This document shows positions 22,978-33,136 of a stretch of 64,000 nt of DNA, one piece after another; position 1 is the first letter of the stretch; every line of letters begins with the position of its first letter. The stretch comes from Dryas octopetala. Its lineage: Eukaryota; Streptophyta; Magnoliopsida; Rosales; Rosaceae. The position numbers were made by a program, and so were the translations under genes. Location: NCBI GenBank assembly GCA_963921425.1, contig OY992834.1, forward strand, positions 28,272,669 through 28,336,668. Direction: 5' to 3'. The notes under the pieces were generated by a model, which searched no databases, was not told the DNA's origin, and worked only from the letters and a program-made list of their open reading frames with translations.

Positions 22978-23590
22978 ATTATTACAAATACCCCCTTTAG
23001 ATATCAGTGAATAACTTATGTTTATTGATGTGTTCAGGTAATGTTTAGGCATGTGATATCTAATATACTTATTTAAGATATCGATTTTTCATTGATATCT
23101 ATAACAATTTAGACGTCCTATTTCTTGAATATCTAATATCAGTGATAAACAATAGATATCGGATATTCAGATTTCTGATATCTAAAAGAACGAATTACGA
23201 TACGCAAGATACTTTAAATATCATTATTTTATCAAGAACCGATATAACAATGTATATTATATATCAGTTTTTTTCCTTGTTTCTGATAATATAAGTCTCT
23301 TATACATCATATTTGACTTACAATCTGATATGAAAATAAAATTAGATATCAGTTTTATTTGTTATTTAGATGTCTATACATGCATAAATATTAGATTTAA
23401 TAAGATTAGATATAAGTTGTTAGCTGATATTGTAAATATTTTTTAATAAAAAAAAACTGATATTAAATGTCAGTGTTTCCTCCCCATTCAACCTGCACCT
23501 CATCAAGTTGTTCTTGTGTAACTGTTTCACTTGTTCTTCGGATTAGTCCTCTTATAGGAGCAGAGTACCTATACATAAATCAAATTCAAT
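22978..23590 (-). pseudogene. CACTA-3 relic: 3' end with Ulp1-gene tail
   Basis: CATTATTACAAATACC at 22978 looks like a decayed CACTACTACAAAAA terminus. It is followed by many GATATC/ATATCAGT motifs in both orientations, like a subterminal array. At 23590-23490 the minus strand encodes TQEQLDEVQVEW, which resembles the C-terminal tail of the CACTA Ulp1-type protein (compare IDVARIEWAELVDALI near 61500). The rest of the gene is not adjacent. Call is by eye and tentative. Confidence 0.45.
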
Positions 23591-24780
23591 ACAATTAAGA
23601 AGATAAAGCAACAAAACATCAAGTCAACAAGAATTGAAAACAGAGAACATACGAACTTCATTACATAAATCACATGATGAAGGGCAAGCAAACAGAGAAC
23701 ACCAAATTAGACTCGACCAACATCAAAGAAATTACTGAAAGATATATTCATCAAAGATACTCAGATTGCAAATTAACAGCCGCCAAAACCAATCTCATCC
23801 TTTTCAAATTAACACCCCTGCTCTGCACCCTTAGAAGCAAAAACAAGAAAAGAAAAAAAAACAAAACAAAACAAAAAGAAAACCACAATAAACAAACAGG
23901 TTTTACTATGCAACTATCTCATCCTTTTCAAATGAACACCTTGCTATGCTCAACGCACACCTATACTTAGTATTTAAATAAGTAAATACTGCCATTTTTT
24001 AAAGGGTAAGCTAGCTGCCTGCATTTTTTACAACTCACCCATGCTATTATATATCATCCCTGCATTAATGTTTAAATAAGTAAATTGCGCTATTTTTTAA
24101 AGGGTAAACAACAGCCATATATTCAAAGCCATCTCAATTATCATCCCAAAATGCTTGTAGCTCAATTTCATTAACTCAAAGTGGTCCAAATCTATTGCAA
24201 TATCAATACTATATATATGCATTATTCAAACAATGGCTCATTTTCAGTAACTCAAAGTGGCCTAAATCAGACTTGAAAACATGCATTAAGTGAAAAATAT
24301 GCGGACACCACTAACAAAGATAACATTCTAAGATGTCAAACCAGAATTTCAATCATGGCTTAATGAAAATAAATCATGCAAGGGCAAAAGGGATTTGTCT
24401 GCAGCACAAACATAAGACAAAAATAAATCATTGAACATCAAAAATTTTGAATTTGGTTTATATCATTAGATAAAGCACTAGGCTTCTATAATAATTTCTA
24501 AGGGCCTCCTTAAGAGAATGCCTAATAAAGACTTTGTATGATTACTATCAACACTTTTTGGTATTCCAAAGCTCAAACTTATATTTTATTGAAGTGTATA
24601 ATAGATGTGGTTAAGTGTATATATTATGGTATAGCTCTTTTCGTTTAAGAATTTAGAATACCAGGGTGCACAATAGGTATAAACCTTAATTAAACCATTT
24701 GATAACAACTCAGAACCAAGGATTTTCTAACACAAAAGGGAGAAATCATAACCAATTCCAATTTACAGTAAAATAATGGA
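23591..24780. other. Gene-less AT-rich stretch with short duplication
   Basis: No gene is visible. TATTTAAATAAGTAAA followed by TTTTTTAAAGGGTAA occurs twice (about 23970-24010 and 24065-24110), a diverged tandem duplication of roughly 100 bp. The frame at 23674-23970 is Lys/Asn-rich and has no motif. Confidence 0.45.
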
Positions 24781-25745
24781 GCATAGATACTCACAGAATG
24801 GAAGAAGTGATTGAATGGCATTCAAAAGCACGGATGAGACCTCCTTGACAGGTTGGACCTCCTACAAGATACACATAGAAAGTTATAAACAATAATTGCG
24901 TACCACCAACAATGAGATTGTAACAACTCCTACGTTCCCAGCTACTGTTGATGCAGTGTGTTCCATACCCATCGGAATCTCTTGCAGACATGATATCCCC
25001 TGAGATGAATCCAGTACTGCGATAGTACCTTGCTCCTATGATTTTACTATCCAAACATAGCAGCAGCAGTATGATAATTAATGGCAAAGCTCATAGTATG
25101 CTTGATAAAAGGATTAAAACTGTAAATTTGAACCATATAATTTGACAAGTCAATCTCATCAATAGTTCAGATTGCTAACTTTGTGGCAAGAGAATATATA
25201 TTTTCCTAATTGGTAAACTAGTTTGGCATCATACTTGTTACAAGTAAATTTGGCTACGGGTTGGCAAATGCCTTTCCACTTTTTGGGTGGTGGACCAAAT
25301 CCAGTGTGACTGAAGCTGTCAGATTCCGGCCAAATTCCACTATCAAACACCCCAACGATGATATCGCTTTCAAGGGTGCTTCTTCTCATTGTTTTCCGAA
25401 ACCCAAGAAAGTCCCATGACTTTGTTGTGTGAAGATGTTTTGTTTTACTTGGGAAAACAGAAACTACACCCTTCATGCCTATATATACACATCCAGTTAT
25501 ACACATAATTAGTTATATATAGTATGTACTGCTTAATTAATAATTATCAATGCAAGTTGCGGAAATTAGGCATATATAATGGTTTAATTCAATTCTGAAT
25601 TACAATAGAAAAGGAAAAGGTTGGGTTCAGCACCAGCCATTATCTGTGCTTCTTCCTCTATTAACTTTGCAGCAAATCCATTAAAACTTCTCTTGTAGCA
25701 GTGCAGTAGCAGAGACTCATGTGCAATATTACTGGATGCATAATA
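24780..25745 (-). pseudogene. Subtilisin-like protease (cucumisin type) fragment
   Basis: Minus-strand pieces in order give the N-terminal third of a plant subtilase. A propeptide (I9) piece at 25745-25640 contains SFNGFAAKLIEEEAQIMAG. Then 25480-25235 contains [20 protein letters not shown] and the catalytic Asp block [18 protein letters not shown], followed by [12 protein letters not shown]. Then 25055-24950 contains KIIGARYYRS and DSDGYGTH. In active subtilases the last block is DSDGHGTH; here Tyr replaces the catalytic His. The substrate-binding Asn and Ser regions are absent, and a following frame around 24860-24790 is not recognisable. It is clearly a dead, truncated copy. It lies just downstream of, and in the same direction as, the ARPC1 fragment. 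Confidence 0.8.
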
Positions 25746-25904
25746 AACATCAAAATTAAAGTTGGATTCTTATAATAATTATGCTGTCGGATTAATGTAT
25801 AGAATTACATTGCATATTGCTAGCTAATATAACTAGTATGTATAATAAATGGCCAGTGGAGTTGTTACAAGAACCTCAATGTGACAAACTCCAGAAAGTA
25901 AGCC

Positions 25905-26209
25905 TTTTGGACTCCACTGAACACAAAGTGTAGCACGATTTAGGCTAAGGATAACAAGGGTTGGTACCCACTCTAAGCCTTCTAGGTTCCAGACATAACA
26001 AGTTTGGGAAACAGAGGTTAATGCATAAATAATATGTGTGTGTGTGAGAGAGAGAGAGAGCATAACTCATGACTTTTATTTTATTAAATAAATCACAAAA
26101 CCAAAAGTATCTTAAACCACATAGGTACTTACGAATTCCGATCATGTGATGCAGTAACAATTTTGATTGACTTTGCACTCCAGTCTATTCCATATACAAT
26201 TTGGTCATG
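25905..26209 (-). pseudogene. ARPC1 (Arp2/3 complex subunit 1) fragment
   Basis: Two exons of the WD40 protein ARPC1 are recognisable. Exon A, 26209-26133, reads HDQIVYGIDWSAKS...VTASHDRNS, with an AG before it and a GTAAGT donor after it. Exon B, about 25997-25905, reads YVWNLEGLEWVPTLVIL...CVQWSPK. After WSPK the reading leaves the family (GLLSGVCHIE). The base before exon B is not an AG acceptor, so splicing is broken. ARPC1 is part of the complex that nucleates branched actin. The N-terminal exon and the C-terminal blades are missing. The Tat element at 26670 starts 460 bp upstream, so this may have been an intron before the insertion. Confidence 0.75.
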
Positions 26210-26669
26210 CTGTGACAAGATAGAATAAAATATTGCTTAATATATTTTCCATGCATTCTCTTTATCAAAACTAAGTAACACCAGATTTTCTTACAAGACA
26301 TACAATAATCCAGACATGAATAAGCAATAACAAAACAAATCGCCCCCATGATATTAGTTGCATGTAATAACCTCACAATCAACGACAACAAATATATAAT
26401 CCATCAATGAGTAGATATAATAAGACCATCCAACAAAGCAAAGAAAGCAAACTTCATGAAATAACAAAAGGAAGAAGGGACAAGTATGAAGCCCAGAAAT
26501 GGATACTGAATGTCTTTTTAAAATTCTAGCCTTAAGGTTTGTTTCTTTTTGTCTAGTGGCAGCAGATAATAAGCAAAATAGACAAAGACAACAAAACAGA
26601 AAACACAAATAATGACAAATCTCTGTAACCAAAAAGTAAAAATTTCATTACCAATCCCTCCAAGACTAT

Positions 26670-27716
26670 TGTTGATGCAAATTTCCGCAAGAGAGATGCA
26701 ACAACTTAGAGGTAGTGACCTGGCTGATCCGAAGTCCTGCTGGATGATGACGTGAGGTCTTCCTGTAAGGGAAACAAGATCAGAGGAGATGGACCGGTGT
26801 GGTACCAGCCAAACACGCTCCGATGATGAAGTCAGTGATGGTGTTTGATGGTAGGTGAGGAAGAACAAAGGATGAACTTGGGAGAATAGGAAGAACAAGG
26901 CAAATGTTCTGGGTTTATTCTCAGCAAGTTGGGTATGCTCTTGGGTGAGTAAAGGCTCTTTTTTGAGTGTTTGTCTGGTGAATAATTGGTGGATAGATTG
27001 GGGATCTCGTTTTGCACATATGAGTTGGTATATATAGGCAAAAAAGATTGTGATGAGTAAGTTACCTGCATGTGACTGGCTAGTTGAGAAAGATCCACGA
27101 GTTCGGTCGTGAACAGTAGCATGCACAGCTACCCACCTCCTTTGCATTCAATGCTGCATTGAATGCAAGTATGGAAGATCTAGGTGAACTCCCTCAGTAG
27201 TCATGAATGCAGGCTGGATTGTCTCTTTTGTCTGAAGACCTTTGTCAGGTGCATTTAATTGTGGCGGTTCATCCCAACATGATCTTCCTGGGGATGGCGG
27301 CGGAGAGCCGAGCCGACCCGAACACATGTTCTTATGCGTATGCATGAAGCCCATGTGTGATCGGATCGGACACGGGATTCCAGACCGAGCCGGTCCAATT
27401 GATAGGGGTCCTTCCGAGCCCTAACTGGCCGACGCTAGAACTCGAAAGGAGGGTATTCCTGTGCCGAGCTGAGCCGAACCGGAATGACTGGAAAGATGGA
27501 CACTCAATCCATTTGGAAGATCATCGGTTCGGCTCGGACCGGGCACGGAGGACTCGGCATGGAGACCGGATCTGAGCTGGCTGAGGAAGTGCTGAGCAGT
27601 GATGATGTGGAGGTCAAAGTCTGACCACTGAGAAGTCAAACATTGAAGTCAGGTCTGACCAGCCACGTGTCCGGCCCTGACTGGTTGTTGGATCGGTGTG
27701 GGTTTATCCACAAACA
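26670..27716 (-). repeat. 3' LTR of Tat element 1
   Basis: The LTR is 1047 bp. On the minus strand it begins TGTTTGTGGATAAACCC and ends TTTGCATCAACA. A TATATATA box lies at 27029-27036 in that orientation. Long minus-strand frames inside (26518-27147, 26832-27122) are LTR artefacts. Confidence 0.88.
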
Positions 27717-27733
27717 GGAGTCCCCCAGCTTCC
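27717..27733 (-). other. Polypurine tract
   Basis: Directly before the 3' LTR the minus strand reads GGAAGCTGGGGGACTCC, the plus-strand primer site expected for an LTR element. It fixes the element's orientation as minus. Confidence 0.75.
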
Positions 27734-28021
27734 GATCCGAGCGGACAGTGATGGATTGGAAGTTGAAGCGTGGTGGTCTTCCCAAAAATTTATATTTGCT
27801 TGATCCGAGCCGAACCCGACAGGTCCATGTTCCTGAAGATCCGAACAGGTGATGACTTGTGTTTGGACAAGATATCTCGGGGACAGGCGAAGGGACGTTT
27901 GGTGTCTGCATGGGGGAACGTAAGGGTCACATCATTTATGGGTATTTTGAATGTTTGACAGGTGTCAAGATATGGGATTTGAAGCGCCATTTTTGGAGGG
28001 CTGAGATCGGTTTGCATGGGG

Positions 28022-28028
28022 GTATAAA
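28022..28028 (+). promoter_or_regulatory. TATA box of the antisense ORF
   Basis: GGGGGTATAAATGTGGC lies on the plus strand about 330 bp before the antisense ORF's ATG, followed at 30-40 bp by a C/T-rich tract suited to a plant transcription start. It suggests that the antisense gene has its own promoter, separate from the LTR. Confidence 0.5.
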
Positions 28029-28357
28029 TGTGGCTGTTTCTCTCTCTTCCCCCTCACATTTTCAGTTTTTTTCAAGCTCTCTCTCTGCAAAACCTCTCTC
28101 TCTCCCGCGAATCTCATTCTCTCTCCGCCAGTTGAGTGGTGGTCCGATCTCAGATCCGACCAAGTACGGCGATAGGCGAGGTGGTTCTGAGGGTATTGGG
28201 GGCGGAGATCTTGGGCGGAGGAAAACCAGTAAGTGATTCTCCTCATTTCTGAGTTTTTGCTTTTTTCGGGTTTTTCTGGGTTTGTTCTTGGTGTTCTTGA
28301 GAAAAAGCACTTTTCGATCTAAAAAGGTTAGAGAGAGAGTGAAAAAAGGTGTTTATC

Positions 28358-30655
28358 ATGTCAACCACTGATTCGAGTGGTCGGATCGGCTCGGGGGAGG
28401 CATTTGATGGGGAAAGTGATGCCGAGCTGAGCCGAAGCCCACCAGCGGGTGAGGCAAGTTGGGACGGTTTGTCCGAAGAGTTGGACGAGGTCGGCTCGGC
28501 GTTGGATCACAATCCGGGCGAGGAGCGCCGAGCTAGAGGAGGCCAGGAAAACCCCGAAGTGTTGAGTTCCGATCGGGAACAAGGGGTGGCCGAAGGTGAT
28601 GACGAGGAACCTCTGGACGTCGAGCCGATCGCGACCATTCCGAGTAGACTCGCCTTGAGCTCAAGTGAAAGGGACAGGGGTCACGATGCGTCGACCTCGG
28701 CTCGGCAGGTGATGGGGAGTCCGATCGACCCGGATTTCTACGAGGAAATGGCGTGGAAGGTCGATCAGATCCCCAATGAAATGACCGAGTTTCATCTCGG
28801 AGATTTGAGGGACAGGTACTCAGTCCCGGATCCGTGCTGATGAGATTGCCAATCGAAGAGGAGAAGCCGAGCCGAACCCCCAAGGGATGGGTGACCATGT
28901 ACCCCGAGATGTTCGAAAATGAGGTTCGGCTCCCCCTGCATCCATTCCTGCAGGATTGGCTGGCTATGATCGGCGCGGCGCCGCACCAGCTCAACCCCAA
29001 TGTGTATAGGATAATCCTATCCATGCACATCTTGTGGCACAAGGTGCGCAAGTGTGTGCCGGACAAGGACATTCTATTATGCTCCTACGCATTGAGGTCG
29101 AAGAACACCGAGCTCGGCTTCTACAACCTGCAGGCCTACTCGGGGCCGTTGTTCTCGGGAAATCCCTCTTCTCAGAAGACTTGGAAGAGGAGATATTTCT
29201 TTGTTTCTGGGGATTGGAAATTCGCCGATCCGAGCAGCCCCACCCCGGCTCGGGTTCCCAGAGCCTTTAGAATTCCAAGTGGCCATCGGAAGTCTGGGGC
29301 CGATCCGAGGGCAACTTGTATATGTTTTGTGATAATTTTCTTTTGTCTAACTCTTTTCTGTTTTACCTTTGCAGTTAGCTGGGGCAAGTACAAACTCCGA
29401 GGTGAGCTCAAGGACCAGATCGCCGCGATCAGAGACTCACCAGCAGAGTACCTGTCCACCAAGTTTCTGCTCGGGCAGACCCAGATCAGGTCGAGCGGGA
29501 TTTCCTGGTTTGTACCCAGGTGGAATCCGAGGGCGGAGAGAGGGATGAGTTCGGCCGACCTGGAGGCTCGGCTCAGGAGGAAGGCGGAGAAGAGTGCCCA
29601 GAGGAAGGCTGCAGGTCGGGTACCCGCCGAGCCGATCCCAGCACCAGCCGCCGCTGCAGCCCAACCTGGGCCTTCGGTGCCGAGGTCAGTTCGGCATGCC
29701 GAGAAGAGGAAAGGCCCCGCGACCGAGGCTCGGCCGGCGAAGACGGTGGAGGTTGACCCCTCGATCGAGCCGTTCGTCACGGGCTTTAAGCGCGTGGTGA
29801 CGAAGAAGATCGCGGAGGGATTGTGGGTCGGTCAGGAGACGCCGAGCTTCGGCAGCAAGGCCCTGAACGCCTCTCGCCAAGCCATGGTGGTAAGTATGTT
29901 TGACTTCGGCCTTTATTTTCTTTTTATGATCGGCTCGGACTAACTCTTTTCCATGTTTTACAGCTCGCCCTCAGGCAATTTGAGGCAGCCCAAGCTGCCG
30001 TCGATGCCGAGGCAAAGATGAGGAGGCTTCGGGAGAGGAACGGCGAGCTGAGGGAAAAGCTGGCCGAGGCCGAGCGGGAGGTGAAGGCGGAGCGCGATCG
30101 GTCGGCCGGTCTCCAGACCGAACTGGTTGAGAAGGAAGTGGAGGTGGCTCGGCTCAGAAAGGAGCTCCTTGTATCCGAGCAGAAGGTGGCCGAACTGGGC
30201 CACTTCGCCGACGACCTCCAGCGGGACGTCGAGGCTGCCGAACAGAGGGCTGCCGAGTCTCGGCGTCAAGCTGGGGTGCCGAGCGTCCAGGCACTTGCTG
30301 ATGCCCAGTTCGAGGGGTATAAGGAGTTGCTGGAGGAGATCCGGTCGAAGAGGCCGGACTGGGATAGTGGGATGTGTCCTTCCTCGGCGAGGGGGACACC
30401 CAGGAGAGCCAGCAAGAAGACCTTCCTCCTCCTGATCACCAAGCTGCCGCCGAGGTGGTCGTGTCAGTGGCCGAGCCGACTCCGGAGGATCCTCCGCTGC
30501 CTGAGTGCGAGCCGACCCCGATTCCTCCAATCCCCGAGTCTGATCCCAACGCCGAGATGCAGATTGGAGGGATTGAGGTGGTGCAGCTCGGCGAGGAGAC
30601 GCCTGAAGAGTCCACCGAGCCGATCCCGGAGGGGCGTGCCGAGCGATCTGCATGA
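28358..30655 (+). pseudogene. Tat antisense ORF (Transposase_28/PMD-like protein)
   Basis: Three exons are joined by clean introns: ATG 28358-29317, 29375-29889 and 29964-30655. The N-terminus is acidic and Ser-rich. The core contains GWVTMYPEMFENEVRLPLHP, LQDWLAMIGAAPHQLNPNVYR and WKRRYFFVSGDW. It matches the plant 'putative gypsy-type transposon' family (PF04195), related to the plant mobile domain. A basic Ala/Arg-rich linker follows, then a long coiled coil (MRRLRERNGELREKLAEAER...) and an acidic Pro/Glu tail. Two frameshifts break it: near 28825, just before the core, and near 30370, after WD. Tat-lineage retroelements carry such ORFs antisense between pol and the 3' LTR, as here; function is unknown. 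The GC content is far above its surroundings. Confidence 0.8.
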
Positions 30656-31199
30656 TTTTGTTATGTTTTTATTTTTTATGTTTTATCCCCGAGCCGATGT
30701 ATGGCTTGGTTTTGATTGATTTTGGAACAATCTGTATTTGGATTTATCTTGTTTAATTTATCAGTATTTTCTTTTTATGAAACAAGTTGTTGTCAGTTCA
30801 GCTCGAAAATTAAGCTAAAGACATAACCAATAACATATGAATAAGATCGAAAATGATAAAGGTAACAAACATAATAAAAGCCAAGGTATTTTGAGGTCGG
30901 CTCGGCATACCGATCGCAATGAAATGAATAGTAATGATAAATTCCCAATTGTCTTCGGATGAGCTTGATAAGCATGATGAAGATTAAGTAGGAATTTTGA
31001 AGACCCTAGTGATCCCAGATGGGCTCGGTATACCCATTGAGATGTTTAGGAATTTCGTTTTTGAGAAAAATATTCAAACCTACTTTCAGATCGGCTCGGC
31101 ATGCACGATGAAAGTTTTGGTTGGAGTGTATATTTTTTTTTTTTTAAATATCTTGTTGAACGTTAGGACTGTAGGAAGTCACTTCGGCTCGGACAGAGA

Positions 31200-31320
31200 T
31201 TTTTATAGACCTGAAAAGTCTGTACTATGTCGAGCATTGGGCCGGAAGTGGCGCGCCAGCTCGGCACAGGAGTTTATAGACCTGATGAGTCTGTAATATG
31301 CCGAGCATCGGGCCGGAACT
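31200..31320 (+). repeat. Short direct duplication before the viral insert
   Basis: TTTATAGACCTGAnnAGTCTGTA followed by ATGnCGAGCATnGGGCCGGAA occurs twice (31201-31253 and 31271-31318). GC-rich Tat-type text (CGGCTCGG) stops near 31340, where the viral sequence appears to begin. Confidence 0.7.
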
Positions 31321-31514
31321 AGCTTCGGAGGATCTGGACAGACTTCTAAAGAGATTGGCCATAGAAGCGATTAGAAAATAAAAGTGTTGAATTCTGAACC
31401 TGAGTTACTCCCTGGGACTTACCAATGGCTAAACCTGCCTTCAACTGCCCTTCACTCGTCAGATCTCAGCACTAATATCAGACTAGAACCCCTACTACAA
31501 TCTCCCGTGAAAAA

Positions 31515-31528
31515 TGGCTCTGATACCA
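31515..31528 (-). other. Viral primer binding site (tRNA-Met)
   Basis: The minus strand reads TGGTATCAGAGCCA, the exact tRNA-Met primer motif that defines position 1 of caulimovirid genomes. It lies about 540 nt past the end of the downstream ORF, inside the intergenic region. Confidence 0.88.
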
Positions 31529-31840
31529 AAACTATCTCAGGGCAAGGGGAAGGGTTTTAAAACCGAAAAATTAATCTTTTTGAACTTTAAAGATTGGCAA
31601 GGTCCAAAGATATAAACTAAGAAGTACAATCAGAATGAATTGAAATGAACAAACATATAGAAGAACTGAAATTAAATTGAACATTTAAACTTACAGAATT
31701 GAAATGATCACTTCGGGATTGAAAACAAATTCTCACACTTATATTAATATCAAGTCTTAACAAGAGACTTGTTTGCACACTCTTATAATTTCACACTTCA
31801 GAAAGCTTAAAATTCTACGATACTTACAACTAAGGCTTCT

Positions 31841-31854
31841 GCCTCTATAAATAG
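31841..31854 (-). promoter_or_regulatory. Candidate pregenomic RNA promoter TATA
   Basis: The minus strand reads CTATTTATAGAGGC about 310 bp upstream of the primer site and about 215 bp after the last ORF. Caulimovirid pregenome promoters occupy this position. The motif is near-palindromic, so direction rests on context. Confidence 0.5.
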
Positions 31855-32068
31855 AAAGAGAGAAAAGATCTAGGCCTAACAGCTGGCCCGACAAGGAATC
31901 TTATCCTTTAAAAAGCAAAATAGAAAAGATAGAGTGGAAACAACCACCCGTGAACAAAAGTCAGAAAGTAAATAGTAAAGTTTAATTATTTTACAAAAAG
32001 CCAAACCACCGAAAGATAAGTGGGACCATCAGAGATGCTGATAAGCATCACAGGATTTTTCTTTACTT

Positions 32069-33136
32069 TTAGTAAAGTTTCTTAAGTGGGGTGAAGACTC
32101 CGAAACAGTCATCCTCATTATCATTGTCAGAGGTGATGTCAAAAGTAGGGGTTTCAGCATCCGACCTCTTACCAGTCCTTCTAAGGAGTTGGTTTCTTAG
32201 CTCGTTGCATTCAGCCTCAAGATGCCTCAACCTGTCTGAATCAGAGGAAGAAGATGAGGAAGAGGAACCCAAAATGTCCTTAATCTTTTTAGATTTAAAA
32301 GAAACTCCTTCAATAGGTTTGGAGTTGAACTTGTCCCACCATTTGACACAAATCGAACGGCGAAGATTGGGGATGTAGATGTCTTCGTCTTCGTTTGGGA
32401 GAGAGATAGTATAGGACCATTTAAGGATCCAGGGGACACTGTATAAATACATGAACCATAAACCCGTTTCCCATTTAGGAACAATATCTTCATTAAAGTT
32501 TTGAAAACGGATTAGGCTGTCCATAACAGGAGCAGGAATAATGTCTGGAGAATGTCCCCATACGGCGTACCAGGCTTTAAGCCAGTTTGGAAGGGGCTTC
32601 TAACCAGTTGTTTTAAACTGGAGGAACCAAGAATGGGTAAATTCTTGATTCTGATAAAGCAGTGAGACTTCCCAAGCTTTTACGTAATCATAATAATCAA
32701 AGCGGTTTGGGATAAGTCCCTGCTCCACATTGAAACGCTGTTTAGCGAATAGGGATGTTCCCCATTCATCAGGTGTGATGAAATCACAGATGATGAAATG
32801 GGAAAAGGCAATAATCCCTCTATTTTTGAAGTGATGCTTAATTTGCACCGATCCACAGTCTGTTAAGACTGCCTCGTACCATTCACGAGTTTTATTACCC
32901 AGTGCAGGGCTGCAATGATTTACCAGGTACTTTTTAGCAACATCTGGCGGAGGATTAGTTAAATCCTGATTTTCAATTATAGTAACAGATACCTCCAAGG
33001 AGGGAAAATAGGGAGTCCTTTTAGGCTCCTTAGGCTGAGGCTCTCTAAGCCACTGGGTGTGCTGTTGAGCTTCTTTTTGTTGCCTCTGGTTCATCCTTGA
33101 TCCTGAGCCCCTCCTGAAATATGAGCCTCTCCTCAT
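32069..33136 (-). pseudogene. Caulimovirid downstream ORF, one nonsense codon
   Basis: One minus-strand frame of about 355 codons is interrupted only by TAG at 32602-32600. The N-terminal half (33136-32603) has an Arg/Gln-rich start, a KEPKRTPYFPSLEV stretch and a WYEAVLTDCGSVQIKHHF region. The C-terminal half (to 32069) has VPWILKWSY, RRSICVKWWDKF and a poly-Ser tract, then a short coiled coil and an acidic tail. The IKWWDKF-type block is common in plant-genome proteins associated with endogenous pararetroviruses. Its role is unknown; some caulimovirids carry extra downstream ORFs. It overlaps the polyprotein end by about 90 nt. Confidence 0.6.

Noticed and set aside
26518-27147. Minus-strand 209-codon frame
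   Set aside because: Lies in the 3' LTR of Tat element 1 and runs through its R-U5 region; no domain.
28533-30653. Several long minus-strand frames opposite the antisense ORF
   Set aside because: High GC content keeps opposite frames open; only the plus-strand frame matches a family and has splice sites.
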